The notes: generated by a model not told the origin, from the sequence alone. DNA of 64,000 nt from Micrasema longulum (GCA_022494885.1 JAGVSM010002869.1:186001-250000); one strand, 5' to 3'; shown: positions 33,601 to 45,689, counted from the stretch's first letter. Program-made: numbers and translations.

Positions 33601-34985
33601 ATATGCGTAATAGCAATTGTAAGGAAACAGGGCAGTAAAATACGAATTTCCTAGGTCCTAAAGAAAATGTTGCGGAAATCGAAAATGGGATCCATGCATA
33701 ACTACCAAACGCACTAAGCACCATAGTCCTTAAAATATAGCCTGATTAGAATGACAGTTGTCAGCAAGAGTGAGGGCATAACTTTGTAGTAACGTCAAAG
33801 GAGTGATTTATATTGACACACGAAAAATCATTCGTATCCGGCATGTTAATTTATTTTTTGAATACAATGCTTGACATGTAAATCAACATAATTATATAAA
33901 ATCAGCGTTAAAACTAAAATAAACCTAATTATTAACGACGTTCTTAAAGGTTACGTCATTTTGCAAAAATGTTAGAGATGAGACAAATTGATCAATGTAA
34001 ATCGATCGAATAAAAAATAATTCATTTGTTGTTGTTCATGAAAAAAAGTATCTAATGTCTTATTTTTTAGTAAATAATTGTCTTAAACACACTATAATAG
34101 CCTCGTTTTTGCGTTTTTATTTCAATTTTCGAAAACAGAGTCTCATTTTTGCATTAAAAAACTGATAAAATCGATTTGATCGGTACATGATCAGTGATCA
34201 ATAATTTCCCATCACTAGTGGCATTAGTTTGGCAGCTGTCATTTAATCAAGCTATATTTAAGGACTATACGCACAATATGTAAACAAAAAGCGAATGATT
34301 AACAAACGTAGGTAATATTATGATATGCGTGTCAGGAGGCTTTTTATATCATAGGAATCGAATAACAGTGTTTTTAATGTATGATGTGATTTTGTTGACC
34401 TCATTTTAAATGTTAATAGCTTGTGATCACGTTTTTAGTGGTCAATAAACGAAACTGAAAAATTACAACGCTCGTAGTGTAGTTACAGCACTATTTTACT
34501 GATAGTTAAGAGGAAACGCGGTTACGCGTTTTTTATGTATTTCCGTATTTTCTCCGTAGATTATGGTAACAGAGCAACGATATTTTTACACACCATTGGC
34601 GTGTTCCTATCGTTTTGTATTTTTGATTAATTGCTTATTATGGGAACTAGAACCATCCAAAAACACTTAAAAGCGCCCAGATTCATCTACTGTCAGACGC
34701 ACGGTATAAAAATACGATAACTATTTTTATACTGTCGGACGCACGGTATAAAAATACGATAACTATTTTTAAAAAACGCAAAAGTACAGAAACAGAAGAT
34801 TTCATTCTGATACTTAAAAAAAAAAAAAAACAACAAAATCGGTTCAGTTTTGAGCTGCGGAAAACAGGACAGCGAAACGTCAATTTTAGTTAGGCATAAT
34901 AAATCCGACGTTCAGTTGTCTTTTTCGAACAGTGTCTGTAGACATTCGCGAGACAGAAAAATAAAATTTCCCCGGCACGGGCTAC
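33601..34985. other. AT-rich spacer with a 42-bp tandem duplication
   Basis: No gene found. The tandem repeat at 34689-34772 is listed separately. Confidence 0.45.
34689..34772. repeat. Two 42-bp tandem units
   Basis: Units start at 34689 and 34731. Each has ACTGTC(A/G)GACGCACGG and AATACGATAACTATTTTTA, with one or two differences. Confidence 0.9.
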
Positions 34986-34989
34986 CAGA

Positions 34990-35115
34990 GTGAGGAGACA
35001 TTAGCGTAGTGGTTAGGGCATTTTTGTCTACCACGTAACAGATTATGAGTTTTATTCCTGACCAAGATGTGTTTCGTGTTTCAATTCAAAAGGTGTTTTT
35101 TCACTCAGTCTACGA
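34990..35115 (+). repeat. Degenerate tRNA-like SINE head
   Basis: TTAGCGTAGTGGTTAGGGCA and GAGTTTTATTCCTGACCAAG resemble A- and B-box regions of the SINE A head, followed by AAAAGGTGTTTTTTCACTC. Confidence 0.45.
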
Positions 35116-35204
35116 GAATAAAGCTTAGAAAAAAACAGTATTTTGTTTTTTTTTTAGATGTAGGAGGTACTGGATTCAACGATTATGATAGGGAGTTATT
35201 AACA

Positions 35205-35605
35205 TCTTAATTTATTGCAACAGAGAGGGAAAACATTTTCAAGAAGGGAATACGGAAGTCTAGGCACCCAGAGAGTGACATCCAGCCTATCTTCAAACAT
35301 TCGGACATACTTAAAACATCGTTGATTAAACTAACTGGTATAAAAGTGTTATAAAATTTGATAAGGGTTTTCAGGCGTTGCCTAGAAGGCGAAATAATTC
35401 AGTCAGATGAATCTTCCCCACAACTGTAAAGGTATCAGCTCTTTTAATTCACAAAGGGTAACAGATGGAAGAGTTGAAGAAATGTGGATGTTAAGGGCAG
35501 AATGCTGAATGTTACACAGTGTATAAGTGGTAGTGTGTTAAAATGCTTAGACTTTCATATTATCTTTTCAAGAATGTTTTCCCTGTCTATTGCAACAAAT
35601 TAAGA
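35205..35605. mobile_element. Family D MITE, near full length
   Basis: The left terminus TTTATTGCAACAGAGAGGGA and the inverse of the right terminus TTTGTTGCAATAGACAGGG correspond. TTAA occurs at both edges, so a TTAA target duplication is possible. The interior shares GTTACACAGTGT and CAGGCGTTGCCTAG with the 19.4-kb element. No coding sequence. Confidence 0.65.
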
Positions 35606-36016
35606 AAAAATGTTTTAATTTTTAGGCAATTTTCAACTAGTTTTAGGTACGGGACTACAATGCGGTTATTTATTATTATTATAGACGAAAATATGAATGT
35701 ATTATTTATTTATTTATTTTATTTTATTTTTTTTATTTCGAATACAAACAGATGTACAGGTTAAATTAATATAAATTAAAACTATATAAAATGTATACAT
35801 AGTAGGTCCTGCCATCCAATTATATGTATTCACTAAATAATACCGTAAGAAAGCGACGACGGCTTAAAGTTTAAACTATATAAATAATAAATGTACTATA
35901 TATTAAAATAAGATAAATATGGACAAAACAAGGAGATAGTGGGAAGGAAAAGAAGGAAATTGATAAGGAGTGGTGAAGGATGATTGAAGGAAAGTATTAG
36001 AATTTATTTCAAAAGA

Positions 36017-36263
36017 GAGGGAAAACATTTTCGAGAAGGGAATATGGAAGTCTAGGCATTTACAGGGCTTTTGACCTGTCATTGGCTGGTTTAAGTGACC
36101 ACTTTACACACTGTGTAACGTTCACCATTCTGCCCATGTTTGAACATCCACATTTCCTCTGTTACACAGTGTGTAAAGTGGCCACTTAAACCAGCCAATG
36201 ACAGGTCATAAGCCCTGTAAATGCCTAGAATTCCATATTCCCTTCTCAAAAATGTTTTCCCTC
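36017..36263. repeat. Near-perfect palindrome: two 103-bp arms, 41-bp loop (family D)
   Basis: The arms 36017-36119 and 36161-36263 are inverse copies with about four mismatches. Each runs from GAGGGAAAACATTTT through TCTAGGCATTTACAGGGCTT to CACACTGTGTAAC. The loop reads GTTCACCATTCTGCCCATGT then TTGAACATCC onward. The downstream flank to about 36355 continues family D interior sequence. Confidence 0.9.
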
Positions 36264-36355
36264 ACTGTTGATATAAATTTCAACATGAACAACTCCCTAG
36301 GGAGGAAATCCAGCCAGTCTGCAAGCATTTGGACATACTTAAACATTGTTGAAAG

Positions 36356-37405
36356 TATTAGATGTTAGATGTTAACATAAGTATTTAGTTTTCATCCAAA
36401 TTTAAAAATGAGCACAAAAAGGAAAATGAACTACTAAAGGTTCGTAATTCGAAAGAATTTTTTCTGCACAAGATATTGTGTTTGCTTTTACGTTACATAG
36501 ATTATTTTATTTGATTACAAACAAGTCTTCAAAATGGAATGTCAAGTAGACGAAAGTGAGCACACTCCTTCTGTTAGAGTTAAGGGGATTGAGGGAATAA
36601 AGCTGCCAAAGCTGCTCGCGATATTTCAGCAGTATGCGGTGAAGATGCTATGAATTATTGACAAATGTGTTGTATTTTTTGTTGTTGTCTCCTCTTGTTC
36701 TCTTCTTTTGTAAAAAAACGGACACAACTTATATTCACACCAATAACACACGAATTTTATTTATTTATCTATCTAAGAGGCCAAGAGTCCTGTGTTGAGT
36801 TGGGATATAGCATAATGGAAAGTAGAAGCATGTACATTATTAAATAATAGTAAAAATAAATATTGAAAATGATTACATAAACATATTTAATATTAATTAT
36901 TTATTGACAGTTCTTGATGGAATTCCATTGTAATGATGTAAATATAAGTTATTACATCATTACATAAACATATATTTCAATAACCGTCTGGGCAACTCGC
37001 TTAATAGTATATATGTATGTATGTATGTGTATATTTATGTTTCTCCTTTTTTTAAAAAAATGTTAATACTATTTTATTTTATTTTTACATCTGAGCATGT
37101 TTTTCATTCTTTATTTTAATTCTTAACTTTTGATTACTCTTACAAATTTTCTTCATTTTTAATATTATTTCCCTTTAAATATTCACTACAAACTACAAAC
37201 TTTAAAATATATTTTTTTAAATTAAATTTTAATTTCTAAACCACTTCCATTTACGTTTTTTTTCCTTCTCTTTTTTATACTTTCATTAATAACCTTACAT
37301 ATAATTGCTTTATAATATGGAAACTTCACTGGTCCATTAGAGTTAAGTCTAACTGTGTAAAATATTAAACTTTGTAACTGTACTGTATGTAAAAAATAAA
37401 ACAAA
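36356..37405. other. AT-rich spacer
   Basis: A moderately GC stretch at 36535-36650 (AATGGAATGTCAAGTAGACG, then GTTAAGGGGATTGAGGG) has no clear frame. Short GTATGTAT repeat near 37010. No gene identified. Confidence 0.4.
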
Positions 37406-37690
37406 AAAATAAATCTATGCAATATCTCACAGCAGTCTCCTGCAATGGTCTTTTACCTTAGACAAAATCAAAACTTATACACTCTTTCTGAAAATGGCTT
37501 TCATTTTGGAGAACTAAATATGTCCATCCAGAACATTGAATACTCTTGGGTCCACAAAAGAGAAATTACTCTGAGCAAAAGTCGTACGTGTTTTGGTATT
37601 AAATAATTAAAATTATAGGAAAACCTCGTACGAGCATTCTGCTGGGATCTACTCTTGTAATCGCAAGACCAGAAATGTGTCAAACACTCT
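37406..37690 (-). mobile_element. LINE 3' end, relative of the copy at 5.0 kb
   Basis: On the minus strand TTGCTCAGAGTAATTTCTCT, GTGGACCCAAGAGTATTCAA and GACTGCTGTGAGATATTGCA match the 4985-5262 copy with shifts in frame. Confidence 0.6.
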
Positions 37691-38043
37691 GTTTAAAAAT
37701 TGTCTGATGTCCAGTACCTTCATGATTGGTAGATACCAATTGATGATCTTATTGTTTTTGCTGATTTAATTATTTTTTACCATGTTTGCAATATTATTAT
37801 GGCGGGTAGAAAAATAAATAAAAAACCTATTGTAATTTTATTCCGCTCAGGTAGATGGCGCATGTGGCACGCGGCATTAGTTACGCAAACTATTACTATA
37901 TTTAGCGTGCTAATCGAAATATGCTCAATGCTATTTTTATCTCATGATTTTCAATAAATTTCACGGGATTGTTTTATTTTGCACAGGAAAAAATGCTGAC
38001 AGCTACGTACTAATAATGCAAAATAGTTATTTTATTCCATGTC

Positions 38044-38625
38044 CGCTCCCTAGTTGGAACATATGGTGTCCACAAAGATCCTCCAAGCATCTCTGTCGGC
38101 TGCCAGCTCCTGTGCATACTCCCAAGTCAAGTTCGCGTCCCGTAGTTCTGACACGAACTGCCGATGAACAGTCAGCAGTGGACGTCCAGGACGTCGAGAA
38201 CCCGATGCCTTGTGAAGTAGGCAAGCGTACTTAAGGCTTTCAGGAAGCATCCGCAACACACGAACAAGCCAACCGTATCGCCTCCGCTTGATGACAGTTG
38301 TCACCGGAGTTTTCTGCGTCCATTCTCTTATTAAACCACTGCACACCCAATATTCTTTGAGACACCTATTCTCAAAACTCTGAATTTCGCTGTTTTGGGC
38401 CCTAGTGAGGTGCCACAATTCGCATCCTTAGAGGAGAATAGGCGTTACTTATAACGAATTATAACGCTTACGGCATTTGGTTGTTACTGAGTAAATATCC
38501 AATCTCTAAACAACCTTCATACTGTTGAATGTATCACCTGCTGTTTCTAGCCGCACTCCCAGTTCATTTTGAAAGCTGTCCTTTTCCGTAACATATACTC
38601 CCAGGTATTTGAAACTCGTAAAAAC
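38044..38625 (-). mobile_element. LINE reverse transcriptase fragment, second family
   Basis: The minus strand reads SFKYLGVYVTEKDSFQNELG, then after a disrupted stretch LWHLTRAQNSEIQSFENRCL, VIKRRRYGWLVRVLRMLPES, GSRRPGRPLLTVHRQFVSEL and RDANLTWEYAQELAADRDAW. This is the C-terminal tail of a non-LTR polymerase. It is broken by stops and frameshifts. A shorter copy lies at 46345-46495. Confidence 0.75.
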
Positions 38626-39284
38626 CAGAAATTAACACATATATATATATATAAAAATAAGAAATCACAAACAATAAAGAAGTGTAATGGAATCTCTTTC
38701 GTGTAGTTATGATAATTGTATAGAATTATTATTTTACCAATTTTTTGTTGCATGGTGGCGTGTATAAAATAACATATTTCAACTTACTTAATTGACAATA
38801 ATGAAATAAAAATACAACAAATGAATGCCGAACAATACCGTTTGAACCTAGCCGTGGAAATTGGAACAATTTTACTTGAAATATAATAGGGGAGTAGCAA
38901 CGTCGTTTTGAAGGCAACCGGAATCAAAAATGGTCTGAGGGAGTCTCTAAGAATACTCTAAGGTTGGCCCCGTATCGCGCCTCTGTTGGCAGGCCTGGCA
39001 CCTGTACTTTCATGTGTCCTCTATTGCAAGTGTCCATAGAAGTATTTTACAATAAAAGGAAAACAAGTAACAAAAAACAAATTGATCTATCATAACACAT
39101 AATATTGTAAATTGTGTACTTTAAATTACACTTTAAATTTGATTTGTTCAATATGTTGTTGGCAACACAAAATTAAATGAAGAAATAGAGCAAAACAATA
39201 AAAACATACAATATTGGAGACCCAATTGCGGTGGTAAATTACAGCACAGAACATCCAGGCTTATGGAAAATAGCATATAATGCT

Positions 39285-39370
39285 TGTGTTCTTATCGGGA
39301 ATCGATTTCGGAAACTTCCGTGCGTGAGTCAAGCAAGCGTCTTAACCACTTCACCAGGGAGGCTACCTTA
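39285..39370 (-). repeat. SINE family C, head, inverted
   Basis: The minus strand reads GTGAAGTGGTTAAGACGCTT and GACTCACGCACGGAAG, with a B-box-like GAAATCGATTCCCG. Confidence 0.55.
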
Positions 39371-39439
39371 ATGCTGCATATTTAATACTTAATGCTGCAT
39401 ATTTCATTTTCAGTTTTTATTCCATTTTAAATCAATGTA

Positions 39440-39745
39440 TGACAGGGTTACGAACGATAAAAACAGACGTGAGTGCAAATTTGAGACAGGTATAATTGAT
39501 AAAATTAAGAAAAGGTTACTGATATGGTTTGGTCATGTAGAACGAATGGATGATGAAAGAATGGTAAAACAGATATACTCATATGGCGAGAATGAACGAT
39601 AACGTAAGACGAGGACGAGAACGAGGAAGATGTTGCATGACCAGATAACCCAAATGTCAAAAGCAAACACAACCAAAGGGCATGTGCGAGTATGACAAGA
39701 TGTGTGAATGTGGAAGAAGCTAAGAATGTATGTTAGGATAGACGA
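39440..39745 (+). mobile_element. LINE (YADD-type) C-terminal fragment
   Basis: IDKIKKRLLIWFGHVERMDD, ERMVKQIYSYGENER and, in other frames, RKMLHDQI match the tail of the family at 30.9-32.1 kb. Several frameshifts. Confidence 0.65.
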
Positions 39746-39944
39746 GTGTCCCGAGCATCCTCTAGCAGTATTAGTTTTAGAAAAAAAGTGTTTTTTTAGT
39801 ATGAGCGAAACCGGTAGGAAGACGCTCGGCCTTTACGATTTCGGATGTACGAAAGGAGCTTGCGATGCGCGAAGTTACAATTCATCTGTTGCTAATGCTA
39901 TTAAAATTAAATTGTGATTTCGCAGGGCGAATGCTAATAAATTT

Positions 39945-40095
39945 ATCACATCGTGGCACCCTTTCGGTCGCCATGGCAACCATTGAGCGGCTCCCGCCAC
40001 CGACCACCGGTGGCCCCCTCTCGAACCAATTCCCGCCAATACGGGCCTCTTCCTGTCTGCCGAGTGGAGGGAATTAAATTGGCGAAGGGTACCTT
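39945..40095. promoter_or_regulatory. GC-rich island with a palindromic X-box
   Basis: A 150-bp GC-rich block in AT-rich DNA. GTCGCCATGGCAAC at 39967-39980 fits the RFX-factor X-box consensus. Both strands have short open frames here (for example 39946-40167 minus), a side effect of composition. It could be a promoter, an enhancer or a retrotransposed fragment. Confidence 0.3.
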
Positions 40096-40109
40096 CTTAT
40101 TTTTATATG

Positions 40110-40215
40110 CACTTGTGTTACGAATGGAACGGGCAGATTCGATGTTCAAATTTAGATATTTCGACAATGCGAAATTTCGCCAATGTTATCTAAAAGCCAA
40201 GAAGTCTTCAAATGA
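40110..40215. repeat. Dispersed repeat, relative at 41610-41700
   Basis: ATTTCGACAATGCGAAATTT and GCCAATGTTATCTAAAAGCC here resemble ATGCGAAATCCCGCCAATGT and CGCCAAGAATACCTAAGG there. Unknown type. Confidence 0.4.
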
Positions 40216-40424
40216 GGAATGATGTCGTCTATGTAAGTATCATACCGCGGAAGAACCATTTGCCAAAATGTTTAGGATACACCTCGCGATTTCGTAAGAA
40301 AAAAAGATATATAATAAATTTAAATGCAGTTTATTTTGAGTTGTTGATTTATACAAGAAAATCTATTTTTACTACCGTATCTGTCAATACGAAGTCAATT
40401 ACGGCAGTTAAAAAATCGAGTACC

Positions 40425-40905
40425 TACGTCTCATTTACTCATTACAATCATCACAAATACAAGCTTTGCTGGACAGTATTCAAATCCCTTCATGAAATGG
40501 CTCCAAAATACCTATCACACCTTTGTATTAGGGAAAATACATGTCAAAGAAAATCTACTCTTAGGTCAGCCTTGATTCAGGCTGAGGAAAACTTGTCGAA
40601 ATCCGGCGCTCCCCAGACACAAAATTCGGAGATCGTTCTTTTGCCGTTGCCGGCCCCTTTGCCTGGAACCAATTGCCTTTAAACTTACGAATCATCGACA
40701 GTCCCAGTCAGTTCAGATCCCAACTAAAATCTCACTACTTTAGTTTATCATACCCTCAATTTAAATCAGAAAATATAATACGAGTATGTCAGTTTAGCTA
40801 AGAATGAAATCATTAAACTTGGAAGTTTAAGTATACAATTGTAAAGCGCCCTTGAGGTGATTTTTCATAAAAATGGCGCTATATAAATCAGCCAATTATT
40901 ATCAT
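40425..40905 (+). mobile_element. L2-clade LINE 3' part: reverse transcriptase tail and terminal hairpin
   Basis: The first frame gives KYKLCWTVFKSLHEMAPKYL, SHLCIRENTCQRKSTLRSAL. After a frameshift near 40590 it gives FGDRSFAVAGPFAWNQLPLN and SPSQFRSQLKSHYFSLSYPQ. These are hallmark L2 blocks. The 3' end has TAAAGCGCCCTTGAGGTGA, AAAATGGCGCTATATAAAT and a TTATTATCATTATTATT tail. It identifies the other hairpin fragments in the window as L2 tails. Confidence 0.85.
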
Positions 40906-41054
40906 TATTATTCGCTGTATTGGATTTAGGGATACATGCGGTAGGTGTTGCTTGCTTCTTTAGTGGGGATAATTCATTTGGTATTAAATTTAATCGAATG
41001 CAAGTAGCCAATTGGGTCAATTTGAACATTTAAATACACCAATCAATGCGGCTT

Positions 41055-41430
41055 GTCCTATTCAACTAAAAACGCCAAAATTACGTGTTTTTTTTTTGGC
41101 TCATACTCAGATGATATTAGAACCTTTACCAGGAACAGAACCAAATTAACTGATGTCATGGATCGCGTAGCAGGACTGAAGTGGCAATGGGCAGGACATG
41201 TTGCGAGACAAGACCCCACAAGATGGACCCCAAAATTTTTAAGATGAAGACCTTGGGAGAATAAGCGAGGCTTCAGAAGACCTTAAAAAAGATGGTCAGA
41301 TAACATGCTGCTATAGGGGGTACAAATTGGCTCCAAGTAGCAACCGACCGAGAAAAAAAGAAGGATATGGAAGAGGCCTTTATCCAGCAGAGGAGAATAG
41401 AAGGCTGAAGAAGAAGAAAGAAGAAGACCC
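41055..41430 (+). mobile_element. RTE-like LINE 3' end
   Basis: DVMDRVAGLKWQWAGHVARQ followed by DPTRWTPK is the C-terminal motif of a LINE group abundant in moths and butterflies. Later frames include RRPWSRGE-like decay, and it ends in an AAGAAGAAGAAAG tail. Confidence 0.75.
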
Positions 41431-42890
41431 AATCACGTATGGAATTTATTATGAGAATGGTGCTGAGTAGAATTTATATTCGAAATTTCACCAAGGTTTG
41501 CCAAGAACAGGATTTCAAATTAAGAACACAATATACAGGTGACAATTAGGTCAAAATAATTGGTACCCAATCGAGTTAAAAATTATGAAAATGGTAGTCT
41601 GCAAATACAGAATTCGATATTAGAATTCTCAACCATGCGAAATCCCGCCAATGTTCGCCAAGAATACCTAAGGATGTCCTATTTAAATGATTGGAAATCG
41701 AGTTAACTACCGATGACTGCATATTTGACTGGAAAGGTTTTTATTATGATTGTTTTTTTAATTAGGAGTATTTTAAATGGATAGTTAATTGAACAATCTT
41801 TTTCGTTTACCCACTGAATGAAAATGGAGCCGTTTGATGTTCGTTATATACTTGGTATTTATTTAAGTATTTTTTTTTAACATTCGCACAATACTTTACT
41901 TACATGCGTATTGTGAGCATACAGTGAAAAGTGGCCAAGTCGAATTTTGCGATTTTGTATTTTTTTTACAATTTCTGGATGGTATATTTTACTAAAAAAA
42001 AAACAAGTCCGCTTACTATAACAATAATAAAAATCACGGTTTATTAACAAAAATTACAATTTCTTTATCTACTACATGTTTAAGGTAATAGGTTTCTCTG
42101 GATTTGTCTAGTTTGCCTAACTAGGTAGAACCTGTTTTAAGTCAGACATTTTTATGCGAAGAAGCGTGTTTGCTTTGAAACCGGTCGGTGAAAAATAAAA
42201 ATTAGTGGTTAAAAACAAAGTTTTTTTTATTTATTTTATTATTTAGAACAATAACAAGGCTACCTTCTAGTTAATTTATCATACAGTTATCCAATATTTA
42301 ATTTTACTATTTTAAGAATGTGTTTTAGTAAATTTTCCGATTTTTTTTCACCTAAACCCGGTAACCATTTTTTCACCAATTTATTTAATTGAATATTGGT
42401 CATGGTTTTGCAGAATTCGAATAGAATATTGAATATTTTGTACTGAATATCAAAGTTTTTACCAAAATTAATAATTGTACATCGATCGAGTCAGATTGTG
42501 ACAATCTGCTACAGGAAATATAAACAAAATCAAAACACTTCCATATTAACAATAGTGCTTTGTATTATGAAAAGCAAAATAACTAAAATCAAAAGTGTAC
42601 TAAATAGTAAAACTATAAGTGCGTATCTATGTAAAAACTTCAATCTTGATTTGCCAACAAACTAAAAATTCTGGTTTTCGTTTTATGCTCTCGATATATT
42701 TAATAGAGTTTTTTTATTTTGTCGCATAGAAACACTTCAGCTTATCGTCTGAAATTCGCACACTTAGATGGTCAGCTGGTGTCCTTGCGTGCAAAATAAA
42801 AAGCTTCAGCATTCGTGGAGTGTCACTGACGACAACATTTAGATAGAGGAAAGGCAATTGAGAGGGTAAGGGTACGTTGGACGTAGACCA
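41431..42890. other. AT-rich spacer, little recognised
   Basis: Contains the repeat relative at 41610-41700. The frame at 42714-42899 (minus) has no family. Nothing else was identified. Confidence 0.4.
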
Positions 42891-43095
42891 CCCGATCACA
42901 CTGTGAACCAGGCGATCTCCACGGACCTTCTTCGAATAACAATCAGAGGAAGACCAAAGATCTTGTGGGGAGTGGAGAAATCAAGATGCAAAGGCACGGC
43001 TTGGGAGAGGTCGTCCAGGACAGAAGGACCTACAGCCTGAGGACGAGAGCTGGCCTCAACAGAATATGCAGACAGTGAGTTGAGATGGAGCCAGA
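42891..43095 (+). mobile_element. LINE C-terminal fragment, RTE-like
   Basis: Two frames show RGRPKILWG and, shifted, RTYSLRTRAGLNRICRQ. GRPK(x)W followed by DRRTYRLRTRAGL is a LINE tail pattern. Degenerate. Confidence 0.45.
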
Positions 43096-43344
43096 GCGAA
43101 GATATACGTATGTATTAAAATAGCGGCCATATTGTCATATGCAATATCTTCCTGTCTAACTATCTGACTACAAATATTTTACAGCCGTTTATAAGCGGTC
43201 ATATATGTATAGTTCTTGTACCTATGTATACAACGGTATATTTTTGAATAGAGTAAAACTCCAACTATCCGGATTGATGCTTGCAAAATTTCATTGCTTT
43301 TGAAATAATATAGCGAATCGGAATCACATAAAAAAATTTAATCT

Positions 43345-43775
43345 CACAATTAAATTGAAATTAGACGGAATGCTGTCGAAATGCGATCTCTCGGGCTAAT
43401 GTGAGGTAAAACTATGTACAAATGTCGAGATCCGTACATTATATAAGGCTGAGATAGGCATTATCGACAAAATCAAGAAATGAGCCGTGCGCTGGTTTGG
43501 ACATGAAGAGCGAATGGACAGCGAAATAACGGCTAAGAATATTTACAATGCGAATGTTGATGGATGCAGAAATAGAGGAAGACCGAGAAAGACATGGCAT
43601 GACCAAATCCAACAAATACCTTAAGATGGACATGTCAAAAGTCGGAATAATCGGCGCGCGTGCTTGAGAATATGTATGAATGTAGAAGAAGCGAGATCTG
43701 CATGCAAAGATAGAGTGATGTGGCGTTCTATCCTCTCTCCCTAATCTTACGGGGAAACGGTGTGATGGTTTGTTG
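43345..43775 (+). mobile_element. LINE (YADD-type) C-terminal fragment with 3' end
   Basis: MLSKCDLSG, then IIDKIKK, VRWFGHEERMDSEITAKNIY, NANVDGCRNRGRPRKTWHDQ, KDRVMWRSILSP and the 3' end GGGAAACGGTGTGATGGTTT with GTTGTTGTTGTT. In-frame stops present. Confidence 0.8.
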
Positions 43776-44600
43776 TTGTTGTTAATTAAAAAAAATGAAT
43801 TATCCCTTGTTTTTTATTTTCTGGTATCTCTCTGGATATTTGGCAATCCTGATGACTGAGGTTCGGATAAATGGAGTTCTACTGTACTTCTATAGCATTT
43901 TAAATGATAATGTAAGTAATGCATAGAATGTGGGATCAGTCAAGTAGTTTGGTAGGGCAGGCAGGGAAAAAAGAGTTCTAATGAAATATTCTAATGTAAT
44001 AGGCGTTTCAAAGATGATCGGAGGAGGTGCATTTTTTAGATGAACAAGTTCCGGAGTTTGGCACTTTGAAGTCAAAAGTGTATCGAGGAATGGATTTTTT
44101 TTTTCTTGCAAAGAGCAAAACTATAGACCATGACCAGAAATAAATATGGGCATTTTATCGACATGAATGTTGATCAACCCATAAATAATGATCAACTGAT
44201 AGACTAAAATGCAGAATTGAGTGAACGACGGATATTAGATACAGTAATACCACACCCAGTCATAGGAATTAGCGTAAAATATACGAAGAAACGCACAAGA
44301 CATTGGCGAAGTGCTTTGTTGAATCAATACCTGGTTGTCAATGAAAATGTAAATATACAGAGCACTAAAACATAATGATATGGCCACAATTTGACGGCCA
44401 TTTTGGGGTAGATATTGATTAAGCATTTGGAAAGGATGGAAAATTCAATTTAGGTTAAGATATACCCCTGTGAAATTTAATGTCATCCACATAAATATAC
44501 TTTTATATCCGGTAAAATTTGTCGATGCGTTTTGAAGCTGCAAGACTTTTTGTGATGATAGCTATCATATTATGTAAATGTTATCAAATATCTTAATTTA
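43776..44600. other. Spacer, nothing recognised
   Basis: Frames at 43890-44111 and 44235-44426 (minus) have no family or start context. Confidence 0.4.
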
Positions 44601-44604
44601 GTAA

Positions 44605-45010
44605 ATGGGGTCTAGAATTTCAACCATCCATGCGCTCAGTAGCTGCAAGACTTGTTGTTATCTAACTTCTAATTTTATAAATTTGCTTTTTATTTCGTTT
44701 TTAAAATTTCACTTAAACTCTAAACTTCATTGTCAAATAAAAAAATCAAAAATAAAAATGTAAATAGGGGCTAGATTTCTTACTGTCCATGCGCTCTGTA
44801 GCTGCAAGACGTTCTGTTATCTAGCTCATATATATCATAATTGTAATATATCATAATTGGAGACGGGGAACTAGAATCCCAACCGTCCATGCGCTCTGTA
44901 GCTGCAAGACGTGTTGGGATATTTATTTATTGTACAGCGCCCTTGAGGTGATTTTCACAAAAATGGCACTATATATTTAATAATTTTATCCAAACATTAT
45001 TATTATTATT
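44605..45010 (+). mobile_element. L2-clade LINE 3' end with three internal units
   Basis: Three copies of the core CCATGCGCTCTGTAGCTGCA lie at about 44624-44652, 44784-44811 and 44883-44911. TACAGCGCCCTTGAGGTGAT and AAAATGGCACTATATATTTA then form the terminal hairpin, and an ATT repeat closes it. Confidence 0.8.
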
Positions 45011-45115
45011 AAATCATTTCTAAGACTAAAAATTGTGTTGGTTTTAATTATCAAATATGTCCTTGTTCTTTTTATTAGTACCTTATTTTTATTTTTTGCT
45101 ATTTGTAATTTATTG

Positions 45116-45290
45116 CGGTGGTCGGCCTTGTTGTGTAATGGTCAGCGCGTTTGAAGTGCAGTACTTATCATGTTACCATTCAAATTATGAAAAAAAAAAG
45201 TTAGTAAAAAAAATTACAGGTGATTTTTAAACGTACACTTTCGTTTTGTATAAATTTTATTTTTATTCAACCCTATTTTTTCTTATTCTT
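45116..45290 (+). repeat. Recurrent spacer unit linked to SINE A
   Basis: A SINE-like head (GTGTAATGGTCAGCGCGTTT) runs into CTTATCATGTTACCATTCAA and TTTAAACGTACACTTTCGTT. The latter blocks recur on both sides of the SINE at 56.49 kb. Confidence 0.6.
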
Positions 45291-45296
45291 TGTCGG

Positions 45297-45558
45297 CCTC
45301 GAGGTGCAATGGTCAGCGCATTTGCCAACCATGCAGGAGGACTCGGGTTCGATTACCGACATGGCTGATATGAAATATTGATTTAAAAGGGTGTTTTTAC
45401 ACTAGAATATTTCATAGTCCCTGGACTAGTATCTGAAGCGTAAGACTGATCACCTTACATTCATGTAACAAAATTAATCAAGATGTGCTGCGATTGATGT
45501 ACCAATCCAGTGCCCTATGCACCATTATGTGCGAAAAGAGAATGATGGCGTTCTATCC
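45297..45558 (+). repeat. SINE family A, full
   Basis: Head GAGGTGCAATGGTCAGCGCA, B-box GGTTCGATTACC, body GAAGCGTAAGACTGATCACC, end CAGTGCCCTATGCACCATTA. A short LINE end (TCTATCCTCTCTGTCTACCC) follows. Confidence 0.8.
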
Positions 45559-45689
45559 TCTCTGTCTACCCTAACGGGGAAACTGACAGAAGGCCATGAA
45601 TAAAAAAATATAATATGTCAAAATATACCTAATAATTAATTAGTTTAGACTATCAAATTTTACGAAGAAATGAAATAAATATAAACTAA

